Assembly (NCBI GenBank): GCA_025055595.1
Contig: JANWWU010000019.1
Location: forward strand, 1 to 36,089
Direction of reading: 5' to 3'
Source of the DNA: Planctomycetota bacterium
GTDB lineage: Bacteria > Planctomycetota > UBA11346
Length of the DNA: 36,089 nucleotides
Part shown: positions 15,135 to 23,158 of the stretch, one piece after another
Position numbering within the stretch: the first letter of the stretch is position 1
Layout: each line of letters begins with the position of its first letter
Program-made: the position numbers and the translations under genes
The notes under the pieces: model-generated
Seen by the model: the letters and a program-made list of their open reading frames with translations, nothing else
Told to the model about the DNA's origin: nothing
The model's database searches: none

Positions 15135-15939
15135 GGCTCGCCTCGTAGCAGCACCGACCGGCATGGCCAGCGGCGAGCCAGCAGCGCACGGCCTCGGGAT
15201 CGCCCGCGGCCAGCGCCTGCCGCAGCGCCTCCAGGGAGCCCGCGGCCACCGCCAGCTCGGCGAGCACCGCCTCGCGGTTGGCGAGGAAGATGCCGACCCA
15301 CAGCTCGGGGCTGGCGCCGGCGATCCGCGTGACATCGCGGAAGCCGCCGGCGGCCAGGGCGGCGTTGCGCGGGTCGAGGCGCTGCGCCGCGAGGTGCGCG
15401 ACGACATGCGGAAAGTGGCTGACCGCCGCCACCGCGCGGTCGTGCTCCTCGGGCGACAGGCGCAGGAGCCGGCAGCCGAGCGAGCGCCACAGCGTCTCCA
15501 CGGCCTGGACCTGCGCCTCCTCGCGCCCATCGGGGGTGACGATGCACAGGGCCCCGCGATACAGGTCGGGGTCGGCGTGCTGCAGGCCCTGGCGATGGCT
15601 GCCGCACATCGGATGCGAGCCGACAAAGCGCGGCTCGTCGCGCAGCGCCCGGCACAGCTCGCCCTTCACCGAGCCGACATCGGTGATCGCGCGCACGCCC
15701 GGACCGAGCGCGCGCGCCTGCGCGACGATGTGCTCGACCGGCGTGCAGATCACGGCGATGTCCGCCTCCGCCGCGCCGAGGTCGGGGCAGGGCTCGCCCC
15801 AGCCGCGCTGCCTCGCCTCCTGCATCGGCTCCGGGCGGCGATGATGCAGCAGCACCCGCCAGCCGGCGGCGCTCGCCGCCGCCGCCAGGCTGCCGCCCAT
15901 GAGTCCGAGGCCGACGACGAGCAGGGCGCCCTGCGGCAT
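15127..15939 (-). CDS. tyrA: Prephenate dehydrogenase
   Basis: NAD(P)-dependent oxidative decarboxylation of prephenate to 4-hydroxyphenylpyruvate in tyrosine synthesis. From ATG 15939 it is 270 residues. The Rossmann motif GLGLMGGS sits at 10-17, then VICTPVEHI, ITDVGSVKGEL, the substrate motif GSHPMCGSHRQG and AVSHFPHVVAHL, and FRDVTRIA in the helical C-terminal domain. It is short, with no ACT or chorismate mutase domain, so feedback control by an attached domain is absent. GSHPMCG replaces the usual GSHPMAG. It is first in a two-gene unit with the M50 protease and divergent from tpiA. Confidence 0.93.
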   Translation of the reverse strand: MPQGALLVVGLGLMGGSLAAAASAAGWRVLLHHRRPEPMQEARQRGWGEPCPDLGAAEADIAVICTPVEHIVAQARALGPGVRAITDVGSVKGELCRALRDEPRFVGSHPMCGSHRQGLQHADPDLYRGALCIVTPDGREEAQVQAVETLWRSLGCRLLRLSPEEHDRAVAAVSHFPHVVAHLAAQRLDPRNAALAAGGFRDVTRIAGASPELWVGIFLANREAVLAELAVAAGSLEALRQALAAGDPEAVRCWLAAGHAGRCCYEASRG

Positions 15940-15947
15940 AGCCCGGG

Positions 15948-15974
15948 AGGCTGGTCCTGCGTGGCCCGGCGCAA
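15948..15974 (-). promoter_or_regulatory. Promoter of tyrA
   Basis: On the minus strand TTGCGC (15969-15974), 15 bases, then CAGCCT (15948-15953), 8 bases before ATG 15939. It lies back to back with the tpiA promoter, their -35 boxes 6 bases apart. Confidence 0.55.
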
Positions 15975-15980
15975 GGGCGT

Positions 15981-16007
15981 TTGACCCTCTCGCCCCTTGG
16001 CTAGCCT
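15981..16007 (+). promoter_or_regulatory. Promoter of tpiA and probably secG
   Basis: TTGACC (15981-15986), 15 bases, then TAGCCT (16002-16007). The 23 bases to ATG 16031 contain a good Shine-Dalgarno, GGAGG at 16022-16026, unlike the leaderless-type genes nearby. Confidence 0.6.
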
Positions 16008-16030
16008 GCGCAGCTTCTCGTGGAGGACGC

Positions 16031-16789
16031 ATGGCACGCCGCCCCCTGATCGCCGGCAACTGGAAGCTGCACCTCACGGTCGCCGAGAGCACGGCCCTCG
16101 CGGCGGCCGTCGCCCAGGGCCTGGCGCAGTCGCCGACCGCGGCCGAAGTCGTCGTCTGCCCGACCGCCCTGGCGGTCGCTCCCGTCGCGGCGACGCTGGC
16201 CCAGAGCCCGGTCGGCGTCGGCGTTCAGCACGCGCACTGGGAGGACAAGGGCGCCTTCACTGGCGAGATCTCGATGCCGCTGGCCAAGGCCGCCGGCGCG
16301 CGCTTCGTCATCATCGGCCACAGCGAGCGGCGGCAGTACTTCGGCGAGAGCGACGCGACGGTCAACAAGCGGCTGGCGGCGGCGCTCAAGCACGGGCTGA
16401 CGCCGATCGTCTGCATCGGCGAAACCCTCGAGGAGCGGCAGGCCGGCCGCCTGCAGGAGGTTCTCGAGCGGCAGGTGCGCGGGGCCCTCGCCGGCTTCAC
16501 CGCCGAGCAGCTGCGGCCGCTGGTCATCGCTTACGAGCCGGTGTGGGCGATCGGCACCGGCGTCGTCGCCACCACCGCCCAAGCCCAAGAGGCCCACGCC
16601 TTCGTCCGCGGCCTGCTGCGCGCCGTCGTCGGCGACCTGGCTGACGAGATCCGCATCCAGTACGGCGGCTCGGTCAAGCCCGACAACGCCCGCGACCTGC
16701 TGGCCCAACCCGATGTCGACGGCGCGCTGGTCGGCGGCGCCTCGCTCAAGGCCGCCGACTTCCTGGCGATCGTCGCCGCCGCGCGCTGA
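16031..16789 (+). CDS. tpiA: Triosephosphate isomerase
   Basis: Interconverts dihydroxyacetone phosphate and glyceraldehyde 3-phosphate in the cytoplasm. It has 252 residues, the standard length. It starts [14 protein letters not shown], giving the substrate lysine in GNWK. The catalytic histidine sits in VIIGHSERR and the catalytic glutamate in [12 protein letters not shown]; the phosphate loop YGGSVKPDN and GGASL near the end are intact. It has a clear Shine-Dalgarno. The order tpiA-secG is common in bacteria. It heads a rightward run tpiA-secG-pdhABC. Confidence 0.98.
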   Translation: MARRPLIAGNWKLHLTVAESTALAAAVAQGLAQSPTAAEVVVCPTALAVAPVAATLAQSPVGVGVQHAHWEDKGAFTGEISMPLAKAAGARFVIIGHSERRQYFGESDATVNKRLAAALKHGLTPIVCIGETLEERQAGRLQEVLERQVRGALAGFTAEQLRPLVIAYEPVWAIGTGVVATTAQAQEAHAFVRGLLRAVVGDLADEIRIQYGGSVKPDNARDLLAQPDVDGALVGGASLKAADFLAIVAAAR

Positions 16790-16815
16790 GCCCCTTCACC
16801 CACTGGTCCGACCTC

Positions 16816-17412
16816 ATGGAACTCGTCGTCTACCTCACCTCGATCCTGCTGTGGATCATCTGCCCGATCATCATCGGCCTGATCCTGCTGCAGGGCGCGG
16901 CCGGCGACATCAGCAGCGCCTTCGGCGGCGGCGGCCAGCTCGACGCCTCGCTGGGCGTCGGCGCCCACCGCAAGATGGCCAAGGCGACCGGGGTGCTCGC
17001 CGTCGTCTTCTTCGTCATGGTGCTGATCCTCGCCTATCCCCACCGCGCCAGCTTCCACGCCGCCGCCGGCAGCGGCGAGGCGACGCGGGCGGCGACCGCC
17101 GCCCCGGCCGCGGAGAGTCCGGCTTCCGCTCCCGCTGCCGCGGACGCGACGCGCGCCGCCCCGGCAGCGGCGCCGGCCGCCGACAGCACGGCGAGCGCAG
17201 CGCCGCACGCGGAGACGGCCCCGGCCGCAGGCAGCGCCGAGGCGAGCCCCGCCGCGCCCAGCGCGGCTGAAAGCACGGCGTCGGCTCCGGTTGCGCCCGT
17301 CGCAGCCGAGAGCGCAATGTCGGCTCCCGCTGCGCCCGCTGCGGCGCCGGCTCCGGAGGGCCCCGCCCAGCAGCCCGCCAGCAGCGAGGCGACGGCCCCG
17401 AGCGCGCCCTGA
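16816..17412 (+). CDS. secG: SecG preprotein translocase subunit with long Ala/Pro-rich tail
   Basis: Small membrane partner of SecYE in protein export. Residues 1-75 match SecG: helix 1 (VVYLTSILLWIICPIIIGLILLQ split around residue 15), the GAAGDISSAFGGGG loop, and helix 2 (TGVLAVVFFVMVLILAY). E. coli SecG is 110 residues; here the total is 198 because of about 120 residues made almost only of Ala, Pro, Ser, Glu and Thr. The tail is likely disordered; repeated A-A-E-S/T-A steps suggest slippage growth. It lies 26 bases after tpiA and is probably co-transcribed. A GC-rich hairpin follows the stop. Confidence 0.92.
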   Translation: MELVVYLTSILLWIICPIIIGLILLQGAAGDISSAFGGGGQLDASLGVGAHRKMAKATGVLAVVFFVMVLILAYPHRASFHAAAGSGEATRAATAAPAAESPASAPAAADATRAAPAAAPAADSTASAAPHAETAPAAGSAEASPAAPSAAESTASAPVAPVAAESAMSAPAAPAAAPAPEGPAQQPASSEATAPSAP

Positions 17413-17417
17413 GCGCG

Positions 17418-17436
17418 GCCGGCGAGGCTCGCCGGC
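17418..17436 (+). terminator. GC-rich hairpin between secG and pdhA
   Basis: GCCGGCGA, loop GGC, TCGCCGGC: a perfect 8-bp stem starting 6 bases after the secG stop. No T-run follows, so it may be a weak terminator or a processing/stability element. Confidence 0.5.
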
Positions 17437-17443
17437 ATCGCGC

Positions 17444-17471
17444 TTGCGAAGGCCGCTTTCCCCGTCATCGT
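17444..17471 (+). promoter_or_regulatory. Candidate promoter of the pdhABC genes
   Basis: TTGCGA (17444-17449), 16 bases, then CATCGT (17466-17471). The 23-base leader ends in GAGGACGC before ATG 17495, similar to the tpiA leader. Confidence 0.4.
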
Positions 17472-17494
17472 CCCCCCAGCCTGCACGAGGACGC

Positions 17495-18502
17495 ATGCCA
17501 GCCCAGCTCTACGAGGTCGATCCGATCGCGGTCCGTGACGAAATCGGCAAAGAGCGGCTGATCGAGCTGTGGCGGCGGATGCTGACGATCCGCCGCTTCG
17601 AAGAGCGCGCCGAGCTCGCCTACCGCGCCAAGAAGGTCGCCGGCTTCCTCCACCTCTACATCGGCCAGGAAGCGGTCGCCACCGGCTGGTACGACCACAT
17701 CACGCCGGGCGTCGACGCGACGGTGACGAGCTACCGCTGCCACGCCCACGCGATCCTCTCCGGCGTCGATGTCAAGGAGCTGATGGCCGAGCTCTACGGC
17801 AAGGCGACCGGCAACGCCAAGGGCAAGGGCGGCTCGATGCACTTCTTCTCCCGCGAGAAGCTGTTCCTCGGCGGGCACGGCATCGTCGGTGGGCAGATCC
17901 CGGTCGGCACCGGCGCGGCCTTCAGCCTGAAGTACCGCAAGACCGGCGGGGTGTCGCTGACCTTCCTCGGCGACGGCGCGACGCCGCAGGGCACCTTCCA
18001 CGAGTCGCTGAACATGGCCTCGCTGTGGAGCCTGCCGGCGATCTACATCATCGAGAACAACCAGTACGGCATGGGCACGGCCTGCCATCGCGCCAACGCC
18101 GTCGACAGCCTCGCCGAGGCCAAGGCCGTCGGCTACAATATGAAGGCCTACACCTTCGACGGCCTCGATCTCTTCGCTTCCTGGAAGTGCGCCCAGGAGG
18201 TCGTCGCCGAGGTCCGGCGCAGCTCGCGGCCGGTGCTCGTCGAGGCCAAGACCTACCGCTACCGCGGCCATTCGGTGTCCGACGCCGGGCTCTACCGCAC
18301 CAAGGAGGAGGTCGAGCGCTACAAGCGCCTCGATCCGATCGCGCGCGTCCAGCAGGCGCTGCAGGACGCCGGCTGGCTCAGCGAGGCCGAGGCCAACGCG
18401 ATCGACGAGGAGATCCGCGCGCGGATGGCCGAGGCCGCCGACTTCGCCGAGCGCAGCCCGGAGCCGCCGCTCAGCCAACTGACCGCCGATGTCTATGCTT
18501 GA
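17495..18502 (+). CDS. pdhA: Pyruvate dehydrogenase E1 alpha subunit
   Basis: Thiamine-diphosphate-dependent decarboxylation of pyruvate, with E1 beta, in the pyruvate dehydrogenase complex. It has 335 residues, normal for the heterotetrameric type. The ThDP motif runs from GDGATPQG (159-166) to ENNQYGMGT (187-195); GFLHLYIGQEA and the phosphorylation-loop-like TYRYRGHSVSDAG are present. HGIVGGQIPVGTG favours pyruvate over branched-chain oxo acids. The leader contains GAGGACGC, a fair Shine-Dalgarno. It overlaps pdhB by 14 bases. A longer in-frame extension upstream reads through the secG tail in another frame and is rejected. Confidence 0.95.
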   Translation: MPAQLYEVDPIAVRDEIGKERLIELWRRMLTIRRFEERAELAYRAKKVAGFLHLYIGQEAVATGWYDHITPGVDATVTSYRCHAHAILSGVDVKELMAELYGKATGNAKGKGGSMHFFSREKLFLGGHGIVGGQIPVGTGAAFSLKYRKTGGVSLTFLGDGATPQGTFHESLNMASLWSLPAIYIIENNQYGMGTACHRANAVDSLAEAKAVGYNMKAYTFDGLDLFASWKCAQEVVAEVRRSSRPVLVEAKTYRYRGHSVSDAGLYRTKEEVERYKRLDPIARVQQALQDAGWLSEAEANAIDEEIRARMAEAADFAERSPEPPLSQLTADVYA

Positions 18503-19586
18503 CGCCTCCACACCCCTGGCTCCGCCGCTGAAGCCGCGCCGCGCGCTCGATCCGAAGAGCGAGCCGATCAACGGCTACCGCGGCGTCGATCTCGGCGACG
18601 GCCGGCAGCTGCTGTCGATGCGGATGGCGATCTGCCAGGCGCTCTACGAGGAGATGCAGCGCGATCCGACGATCGTCATCCTCGGCGAGGAGGTCGCTGA
18701 GTACAACGGCGCCTACAAGGTGACGAAGGGCCTGCTCGACGCCTTCGGCCCGGAGCGCGTCATCGACACGCCGATCACCGAGAGCGGCTTCACCGGCCTG
18801 GCGATCGGCGCGGCGATGACCGGCCTGCGCCCGGTCGTCGAGTTCATGAGCTGGAACTTCTCGTTCGTCGCCTTCGACCAGATCATCTCCAACGCCTCGA
18901 AGATGTGCTACATGTCGGGCGGCGCCTTCCCGATCCCGCTGGTGATGCGCGGGCCCAACGGCGCCGGCCCGCGCGTCTCCAGCCAGCACAGCCACGCCGT
19001 CGAGGCGATCTACAGCCATTTCCCGGGCCTCATCGTCGTCTCGCCATCGACGCCCTATGACGCCAAGGGCCTGCTCAAGACCGCGCTGCGCCAGAACAAT
19101 CCGGTGTGCTTCCTCGAGAACGAGATGCTCTACAGCTTCGAGCAGGAGATCCCGCTCGCCGAGTACACGATCCCCTTCGGCGTCGCCGACCTCAAGCGCG
19201 AGGGCCGCGACTGCACGATCGTCGCCGTCAACCGCTGCGTGCACTGGGCGCTGGAGGCCGCCGAGGAGCTGGCGCGCGAGGGCATCGAGTGCGAGGTCGT
19301 CGATCCGCGCACCGTCAAGCCGCTCGACATCGAGGCCATCGTCCGCTCGGTGCGCAAGACCAACCGCTGCGTCGTCGTCGAGGAGTGCTACCGCACCGGC
19401 GGCATCGGCGCCGAGGTCGCGGCCCAGCTGATGGAGCTCGCCTTCGACGACCTCGACGCCCCGGTGCAGCGCGTGACGACGACCGAGAACCCGATGCCCT
19501 ACGCCGCCAACCTCGAGCACGAGACGCTGCCCAAGCCGCACCGCATCATCGCCGCCGTCCGCCGCGCCTGCTACCGCTCGCCATGA
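18489..19586 (+). CDS. pdhB: Pyruvate dehydrogenase E1 beta subunit
   Basis: This is 365 residues of the transketolase pyrimidine-binding and C-terminal type. It has an N-terminal extension of about 35 residues before the core, then ILGEEVAEYNGAYKVTKGL, TPITESGFTGLAIGAA, MRGPNGAG and the C-terminal VVEECYRTGGIGAEVAA. Glu in GEEVAEYNG is the expected ThDP-activating region. The first ATG (18489) overlaps the pdhA end; ATG 18495 is two codons later and equally possible. The stop overlaps the pdhC start as ATGA, indicating coupling. Confidence 0.95.
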   Translation: MSMLDASTPLAPPLKPRRALDPKSEPINGYRGVDLGDGRQLLSMRMAICQALYEEMQRDPTIVILGEEVAEYNGAYKVTKGLLDAFGPERVIDTPITESGFTGLAIGAAMTGLRPVVEFMSWNFSFVAFDQIISNASKMCYMSGGAFPIPLVMRGPNGAGPRVSSQHSHAVEAIYSHFPGLIVVSPSTPYDAKGLLKTALRQNNPVCFLENEMLYSFEQEIPLAEYTIPFGVADLKREGRDCTIVAVNRCVHWALEAAEELAREGIECEVVDPRTVKPLDIEAIVRSVRKTNRCVVVEECYRTGGIGAEVAAQLMELAFDDLDAPVQRVTTTENPMPYAANLEHETLPKPHRIIAAVRRACYRSP

Positions 19587-20908
19587 TCCACGAACTGACC
19601 TTCCCCGCCCTGTCCCCGACGATGAGCGAAGGCACGCTGGTCGCCTGGCGCGTCAAGCCCGGCGACAGCGTCAAGGCCGGTCAGGTCCTCGCCGAGATCC
19701 AGACCGACAAGGCGATCGTCGAGTGGGAGAGCCCGGAGAGCGGCACGGTCCGCGAGCTGCTGATCGCGCCCAACCAGGTCGCCAAGGTCAACAGCGTCGC
19801 CGCCATCCTGACCACCCAGGGCGAGGACATCGCCGAAGCGGTGGCGCGGGCCCGTGCCGCCAACGAGCGTCTCGCCAGCGCCGCGGCCGCCGCCCAGCAG
19901 CCGCCGGCCGCCCCGCCGCCGGCGGCCAGCGCCCCGCCGCCGGCGCCGCTTGCTGCCGCGCCCAAGCCGGCGCCGAACTTCGCAGCCTCCGCTCCCCCCG
20001 CGGCGCCGAGCGCGCCGGCCAAGCCCGCGCGCGGGGTCCGCATCACCCCGGTCGCGGCCCGCCTCGCCGCGGCGCATGACCTCGATCTCACGCGCATCCG
20101 CGGCACCGGGCCGGACGGCCGCATCGTCCGCGTCGATGTCGAGCGCGCGCTCGCCGACGGCAGCGCGCGCCGCGCCGCCGCCCCCGCGGCCAGCGCCCCG
20201 CCCAAACTCGCCGTCCTGCGCCCCGACGGCGCCGACCAGCGCGTCCCCTTCACGCCGATGCGCGCGGTGATCGCGCAGCGGCTCGCCCAGTCGAAGCAGC
20301 TGATCCCGCACTTCGCGGTCGAGCAGATCGTCGACGCCGCGGCGCTCGTCGCGCTGCGCGAGCAGCTCAACCGCCTGGAGGGCCTGCGGGTGACGATCAA
20401 CGACCTGATCGTGCGCGCCGCCGCCCTGGCGCTGCGCGCGCACCCGCGGCTCAACGCGACCTGCGACGGGCAGTCGGTGACGCGCTACGACAGCGCCGAC
20501 ATCGCGGTCGCCGTCGCCCTGCCCGACGGCCTGATCACGCCGATCGTCTTCAAGGCCCACGCCAAGAGCGTGCGCCAGATCGGCGAGGAGATCCGCCAGC
20601 TGGTCAAGAAGGCCCAGGAAGGCCGCCTGCAGCCGGCCGAGTTCCAGGGCGGGACCTTCACCGTCTCTAACCTCGGGGCGAGCGGGGTGGCGAGCTTCAG
20701 CGCGATCATCAATCCGCCGCAGGTCGCGATCCTCGCCGTCGCCGCGATCCGCGACGAGCCGGTGGTGCGCCAGGGCCAGGTGGTGCCGGGCAAGACCCTG
20801 CGCCTGACCGTTTCCGCCGACCACCGCGCGGTCGACGGCGCCGATGTCGCGGCCTTCCTGCAGACCCTGCGCGAGCTGCTCGAGAACCCGGCGACCCTGC
20901 TCGCCTGA
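19583..20908 (+). CDS. pdhC: Dihydrolipoamide acetyltransferase (E2) of pyruvate dehydrogenase
   Basis: This is 441 residues from ATG 19583. Residues 1-78 are one lipoyl domain with the lipoylated Lys43 in QTDKAIVEW. A flexible Ala/Pro linker follows, then the peripheral-subunit-binding domain (ITPVAARLAAAHDLDLTRIRG split around residue 165), a second Ala/Pro linker and the catalytic domain with DHRAVDGA, His414 and Asp418. It transfers acetyl groups from E1 to CoA. No E3 (lipoamide dehydrogenase) gene follows, so E3 must be encoded elsewhere. The ATG overlaps the pdhB stop. Two bases separate its stop from the convergent ftsY stop. Confidence 0.95.
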   Translation: MIHELTFPALSPTMSEGTLVAWRVKPGDSVKAGQVLAEIQTDKAIVEWESPESGTVRELLIAPNQVAKVNSVAAILTTQGEDIAEAVARARAANERLASAAAAAQQPPAAPPPAASAPPPAPLAAAPKPAPNFAASAPPAAPSAPAKPARGVRITPVAARLAAAHDLDLTRIRGTGPDGRIVRVDVERALADGSARRAAAPAASAPPKLAVLRPDGADQRVPFTPMRAVIAQRLAQSKQLIPHFAVEQIVDAAALVALREQLNRLEGLRVTINDLIVRAAALALRAHPRLNATCDGQSVTRYDSADIAVAVALPDGLITPIVFKAHAKSVRQIGEEIRQLVKKAQEGRLQPAEFQGGTFTVSNLGASGVASFSAIINPPQVAILAVAAIRDEPVVRQGQVVPGKTLRLTVSADHRAVDGADVAAFLQTLRELLENPATLLA

Positions 20909-20918
20909 GCTCAGGCGA
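20901..20918. terminator. Perfect palindrome covering the stop codons of pdhC and ftsY
   Basis: TCGCCTGAGCTCAGGCGA is an 18-base perfect palindrome, foldable on either strand as a 7-bp stem with an AGCT loop. It holds TGA of pdhC (20906-20908) and the minus-strand TGA of ftsY (20913-20911). It could act as a compact bidirectional terminator, although no T-tract is present. Confidence 0.45.
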
Positions 20919-21837
20919 AGATCGCCTCGACGAAGGCGTCGGGATCGAAGGGCTGGAGGTCGTCGAGACCCTCGCCGACCCCGATGTAGCGGACGGTGAG
21001 CCCGAGCTCGCGCTTGACGGTGATCGCGACGCCGCCCTTGGCGGTGCCGTCGAGCTTGGTGATCACCAGGCCGGTGACGCCGATGATCTCCTTGAACACC
21101 TTGGCCTGCTGCACCGCGTTCTGGCCGGCCGTCGCATCGAGCACGAGCAGGACATCGTGCGGAGCCTCGGGCAGGCGCTTCTGGATGACGCGCCGCATCT
21201 TCTCCAGCTCGCGCATCAGGTGCTCCTTGTTGTGCAGGCGGCCGGCGGTGTCGATGAGGACCGTGTCGCAGCCGCGGGCCTGGGCGGCGGCGACGGCATC
21301 GTAGGCGACGGCCGCGGCGTCGCCGCCCGGCTCGCCCTTGACGATCTCGACGCGCGCGCGCTGCGCCCAGACCGAGAGCTGCTCGATCGCCGCCGCGCGA
21401 TAGGTGTCGGCGGCGGCGACCAGCGGCCGCCGGCCGATCGCGCGCAGGCGGTGCGCGAGCTTGGCGACGGTCGTCGTCTTGCCCGCGCCGTTGACGCCGA
21501 CGACCAGCACCACGGTCGGGCCCTGCGCGGCGAAGCGCAGCTCCTGCTCCTCGGCCGCCAGCTCGGCGCGCAGGCTGGCCTTGAGGAAGCGCAGGAGGTC
21601 CTCGCCCTCGGCGACCTCGCCGGCGCGGTAGCGGCGCTGCAGGTCGGCGAGGATCTCCTCGGTCTTGGCGACGCCGATGTCGGCGGCGAGCAGGGTGTCC
21701 TCGAGCTCGCGCAGGAAGGCGGCATCGATCGTCCGCCGCGCGCCGATCAGGCGGCGCAGGGCGCCGCCGATGACCTGGCGGGTCTTGCTCAGGCCTTCCT
21801 TGATCCGCTCGAAGAAGCGGCCGATGGCGCGGAACAT
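20911..21837 (-). CDS. ftsY: Signal recognition particle receptor FtsY
   Basis: SRP-receptor GTPase that docks ribosome-nascent-chain complexes at the membrane. It has 308 residues: a four-helix N domain (about 1-100) without the long acidic A domain of E. coli, then the G domain. G1 GVNGAGKT is at 114-121, DTYRAAA near 144-150, G3 DTAGR at 196-200 and G4 TKLDG at 260-264; the C-terminus GVGEGLDDLQPFDP is typical of FtsY and not Ffh. The basic amphipathic start MFRAIGRFFERIKEGL could bind the membrane. The start immediately follows the rsfS stop. Confidence 0.97.
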   Translation of the reverse strand: MFRAIGRFFERIKEGLSKTRQVIGGALRRLIGARRTIDAAFLRELEDTLLAADIGVAKTEEILADLQRRYRAGEVAEGEDLLRFLKASLRAELAAEEQELRFAAQGPTVVLVVGVNGAGKTTTVAKLAHRLRAIGRRPLVAAADTYRAAAIEQLSVWAQRARVEIVKGEPGGDAAAVAYDAVAAAQARGCDTVLIDTAGRLHNKEHLMRELEKMRRVIQKRLPEAPHDVLLVLDATAGQNAVQQAKVFKEIIGVTGLVITKLDGTAKGGVAITVKRELGLTVRYIGVGEGLDDLQPFDPDAFVEAIFA

Positions 21838-22239
21838 TCAGCCCCCGCGACGCGGCGGCGCCAGGACGGGCAGCCCGGGCAGCTCGCGCTCCCAGTCGAC
21901 GCGCTCGGCGTGGCGCCACAGGCGCTCGAGCGCGTAGTGCTCGCGCTGCGCCGCGCCCATCGCATGGATCACGACCTGGTGGCAGTCGAGGATGTACCAG
22001 CCGGCCTCGCCCTCGAGCGGGTAGTGGGCGATGCGGCAGCGCTTGCAGAGGCCGGCGAGCTCGTCCATCACCGCGTAGGCCTGGCGCTCGCTGCGCGCGG
22101 TGGCGAGCACCGTGTACTCGAACTCGCCGCCGGGCGGGAAACGGAAGACGAGGATGTCAGCGACGGCCTTGCCCGCGCACAGCTCGGCGGCGCGGCAGGC
22201 CAGGGCCAGGGGGCTCAGCGTCGGCATCGAAACCGGCAT
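21838..22239 (-). CDS. rsfS: Ribosome silencing factor (RsfS/Iojap)
   Basis: Binds ribosomal protein uL14 and blocks subunit joining when nutrients are short. From ATG 22239 it is 133 residues; ATG 22227 would give 129. The conserved core is visible: a AELCAGKAVADILVFRF strand segment, LATARSERQAYAVMDEL and the signature GWYILDCHQVVIHAMGAAQR, then YALERLWRHAERVDWE. A GGAAGG stretch precedes ATG 22239 by about 9 bases, which favours it. The usual SxTDY motif is altered to GEFEYTVLAT. It lies 35 bases after smpB and abuts ftsY, so the four genes form a leftward unit. Confidence 0.85.
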   Translation of the reverse strand: MPVSMPTLSPLALACRAAELCAGKAVADILVFRFPPGGEFEYTVLATARSERQAYAVMDELAGLCKRCRIAHYPLEGEAGWYILDCHQVVIHAMGAAQREHYALERLWRHAERVDWERELPGLPVLAPPRRGG

Positions 22240-22274
22240 CTGATCGGCCTTCCGAGCGCGCACAAGCGACCGTC

Positions 22275-22772
22275 TCAACCGCGCTTGGCGCGCCGCGCCA
22301 GCTCGCGCTCGACATCGCGCCGCTCGGCGCGCGCGATCAGGTCGCGGCGTTTGTCGCCCTTGGTCTTGCCGCGGCACAGGCAGAGATCGATCTTGACGTG
22401 CGCGCCTTTCCAGAACAGGCGCTCGGGCACCAGCGTCAGGCCCTTGCCGGCCAGGCGGCCGTAGAGGCGGTCGAGCTCGCGGCGGTGCAGCAGCAGCTTG
22501 CGCGGCTGCCGCGGCTGATGGCCGAAGGCCCCGGCCTGCCGGTACTCGCCGATGTGCAGGCCGTGCAGCCAGAGCTCGCGCGTCTCATCGTCGAAGCGCG
22601 CATGGGCATCGCCCCACTGGACATCGCCGGCACGCAGGCTCTTCACCTCGCTGCCCTGCAGGACGAGGCCGGCCTCGTAGCGCTCGAGGACCTCGAAGTC
22701 GTGGCGCAGGCGCCGATGGTACAGGATCTCGCGGATCGCCGGCGGCGGGCTGCGCGGGGCGCTGCGGCTCAT
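22275..22772 (-). CDS. smpB: SsrA-binding protein SmpB
   Basis: Delivers tmRNA to stalled ribosomes for trans-translation. It has 165 residues from ATG 22772. The beta-barrel core is clear: RRLRHDFEVLERYEAGLVLQ, GSEVKSLRAGDV, LWLHGLHIGEY, RKLLLHRREL and GLTLVPERLFWKG, followed by the basic tail RGKTKGDKRRDLIARAERRD that inserts in the ribosome. The DKR and R-rich tail motifs are intact. The start overlaps the upstream thioredoxin-like stop as ATGA. The tmRNA gene itself is not in this window. Confidence 0.97.
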   Translation of the reverse strand: MSRSAPRSPPPAIREILYHRRLRHDFEVLERYEAGLVLQGSEVKSLRAGDVQWGDAHARFDDETRELWLHGLHIGEYRQAGAFGHQPRQPRKLLLHRRELDRLYGRLAGKGLTLVPERLFWKGAHVKIDLCLCRGKTKGDKRRDLIARAERRDVERELARRAKRG

Positions 22773-23152
22773 GCGAGGAAGGCGCGGATCGCCTGCGCGT
22801 CGGCGCAGGCGCCCTCGACCAGGCGCCCGCGCTCCAGCCCGTGCTGGAAGTGCACGAGCGTCGGAATGCGCTGCACGCGGAAGGCCGGATGCTGGCGGTA
22901 GGGATGGGTCTCCACGCCCTTCCAGGCCGCGCGCGGCCCGACCGGACACTCGTACACGGTCAGCTCGGGGGCGACGGCGGCGATCGTCGCGCGCAGCACG
23001 GGATCGGCGAGCACGCAGTCCGGGCACCAGGAGACGCCGGTCGCCGGATCCTCGCTGCCGAAGAAGAGGAACAGCGCGCTGTCCTGCGCCAGGCGCAGCC
23101 GCTCGTAGGCGGCGATCGCCTCGCTCGGGCTCGGACAACGGATGAACGGCAT
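22769..23152 (-). CDS. TXNDC17/TRP14-like thioredoxin-fold protein
   Basis: This is 127 residues, a single thioredoxin-like domain. The active-site motif is W42-C43-P44-D45-C46, as in the mostly eukaryotic TXNDC17 (TRP14, DUF953) family, and not WCGPC. Other family hallmarks follow: VSWCPDCVLADPVL, an ECPVGPRAAWKG segment and the cis-proline strand IPTLVHF. There is no signal peptide, so it should act in the cytoplasm as a disulfide or cystine reductase. It is first in the unit with smpB and overlaps it by 4 bases. Ordinary thioredoxin is the alternative, but the WCPDC motif argues against it. Confidence 0.82.
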   Translation of the reverse strand: MPFIRCPSPSEAIAAYERLRLAQDSALFLFFGSEDPATGVSWCPDCVLADPVLRATIAAVAPELTVYECPVGPRAAWKGVETHPYRQHPAFRVQRIPTLVHFQHGLERGRLVEGACADAQAIRAFLA

Positions 23153-23158
23153 GGTGCC

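Noticed and set aside
14067-15332. Plus-strand 421-codon frame opposite the M50 protease and tyrA
   Set aside because: Low-complexity Arg/Pro/Ala composition, antisense to two genes with clear catalytic motifs.
20911-21837. Ffh (SRP54) instead of FtsY
   Set aside because: There is no Met-rich C-terminal M domain; the protein ends right after the G domain with the FtsY-type GEGLDDLQPFDP.
19571-21919. 782-codon minus-strand frame across pdhC and ftsY
   Set aside because: It is in the wrong frame for ftsY and antisense to the lipoyl and catalytic domains of pdhC.
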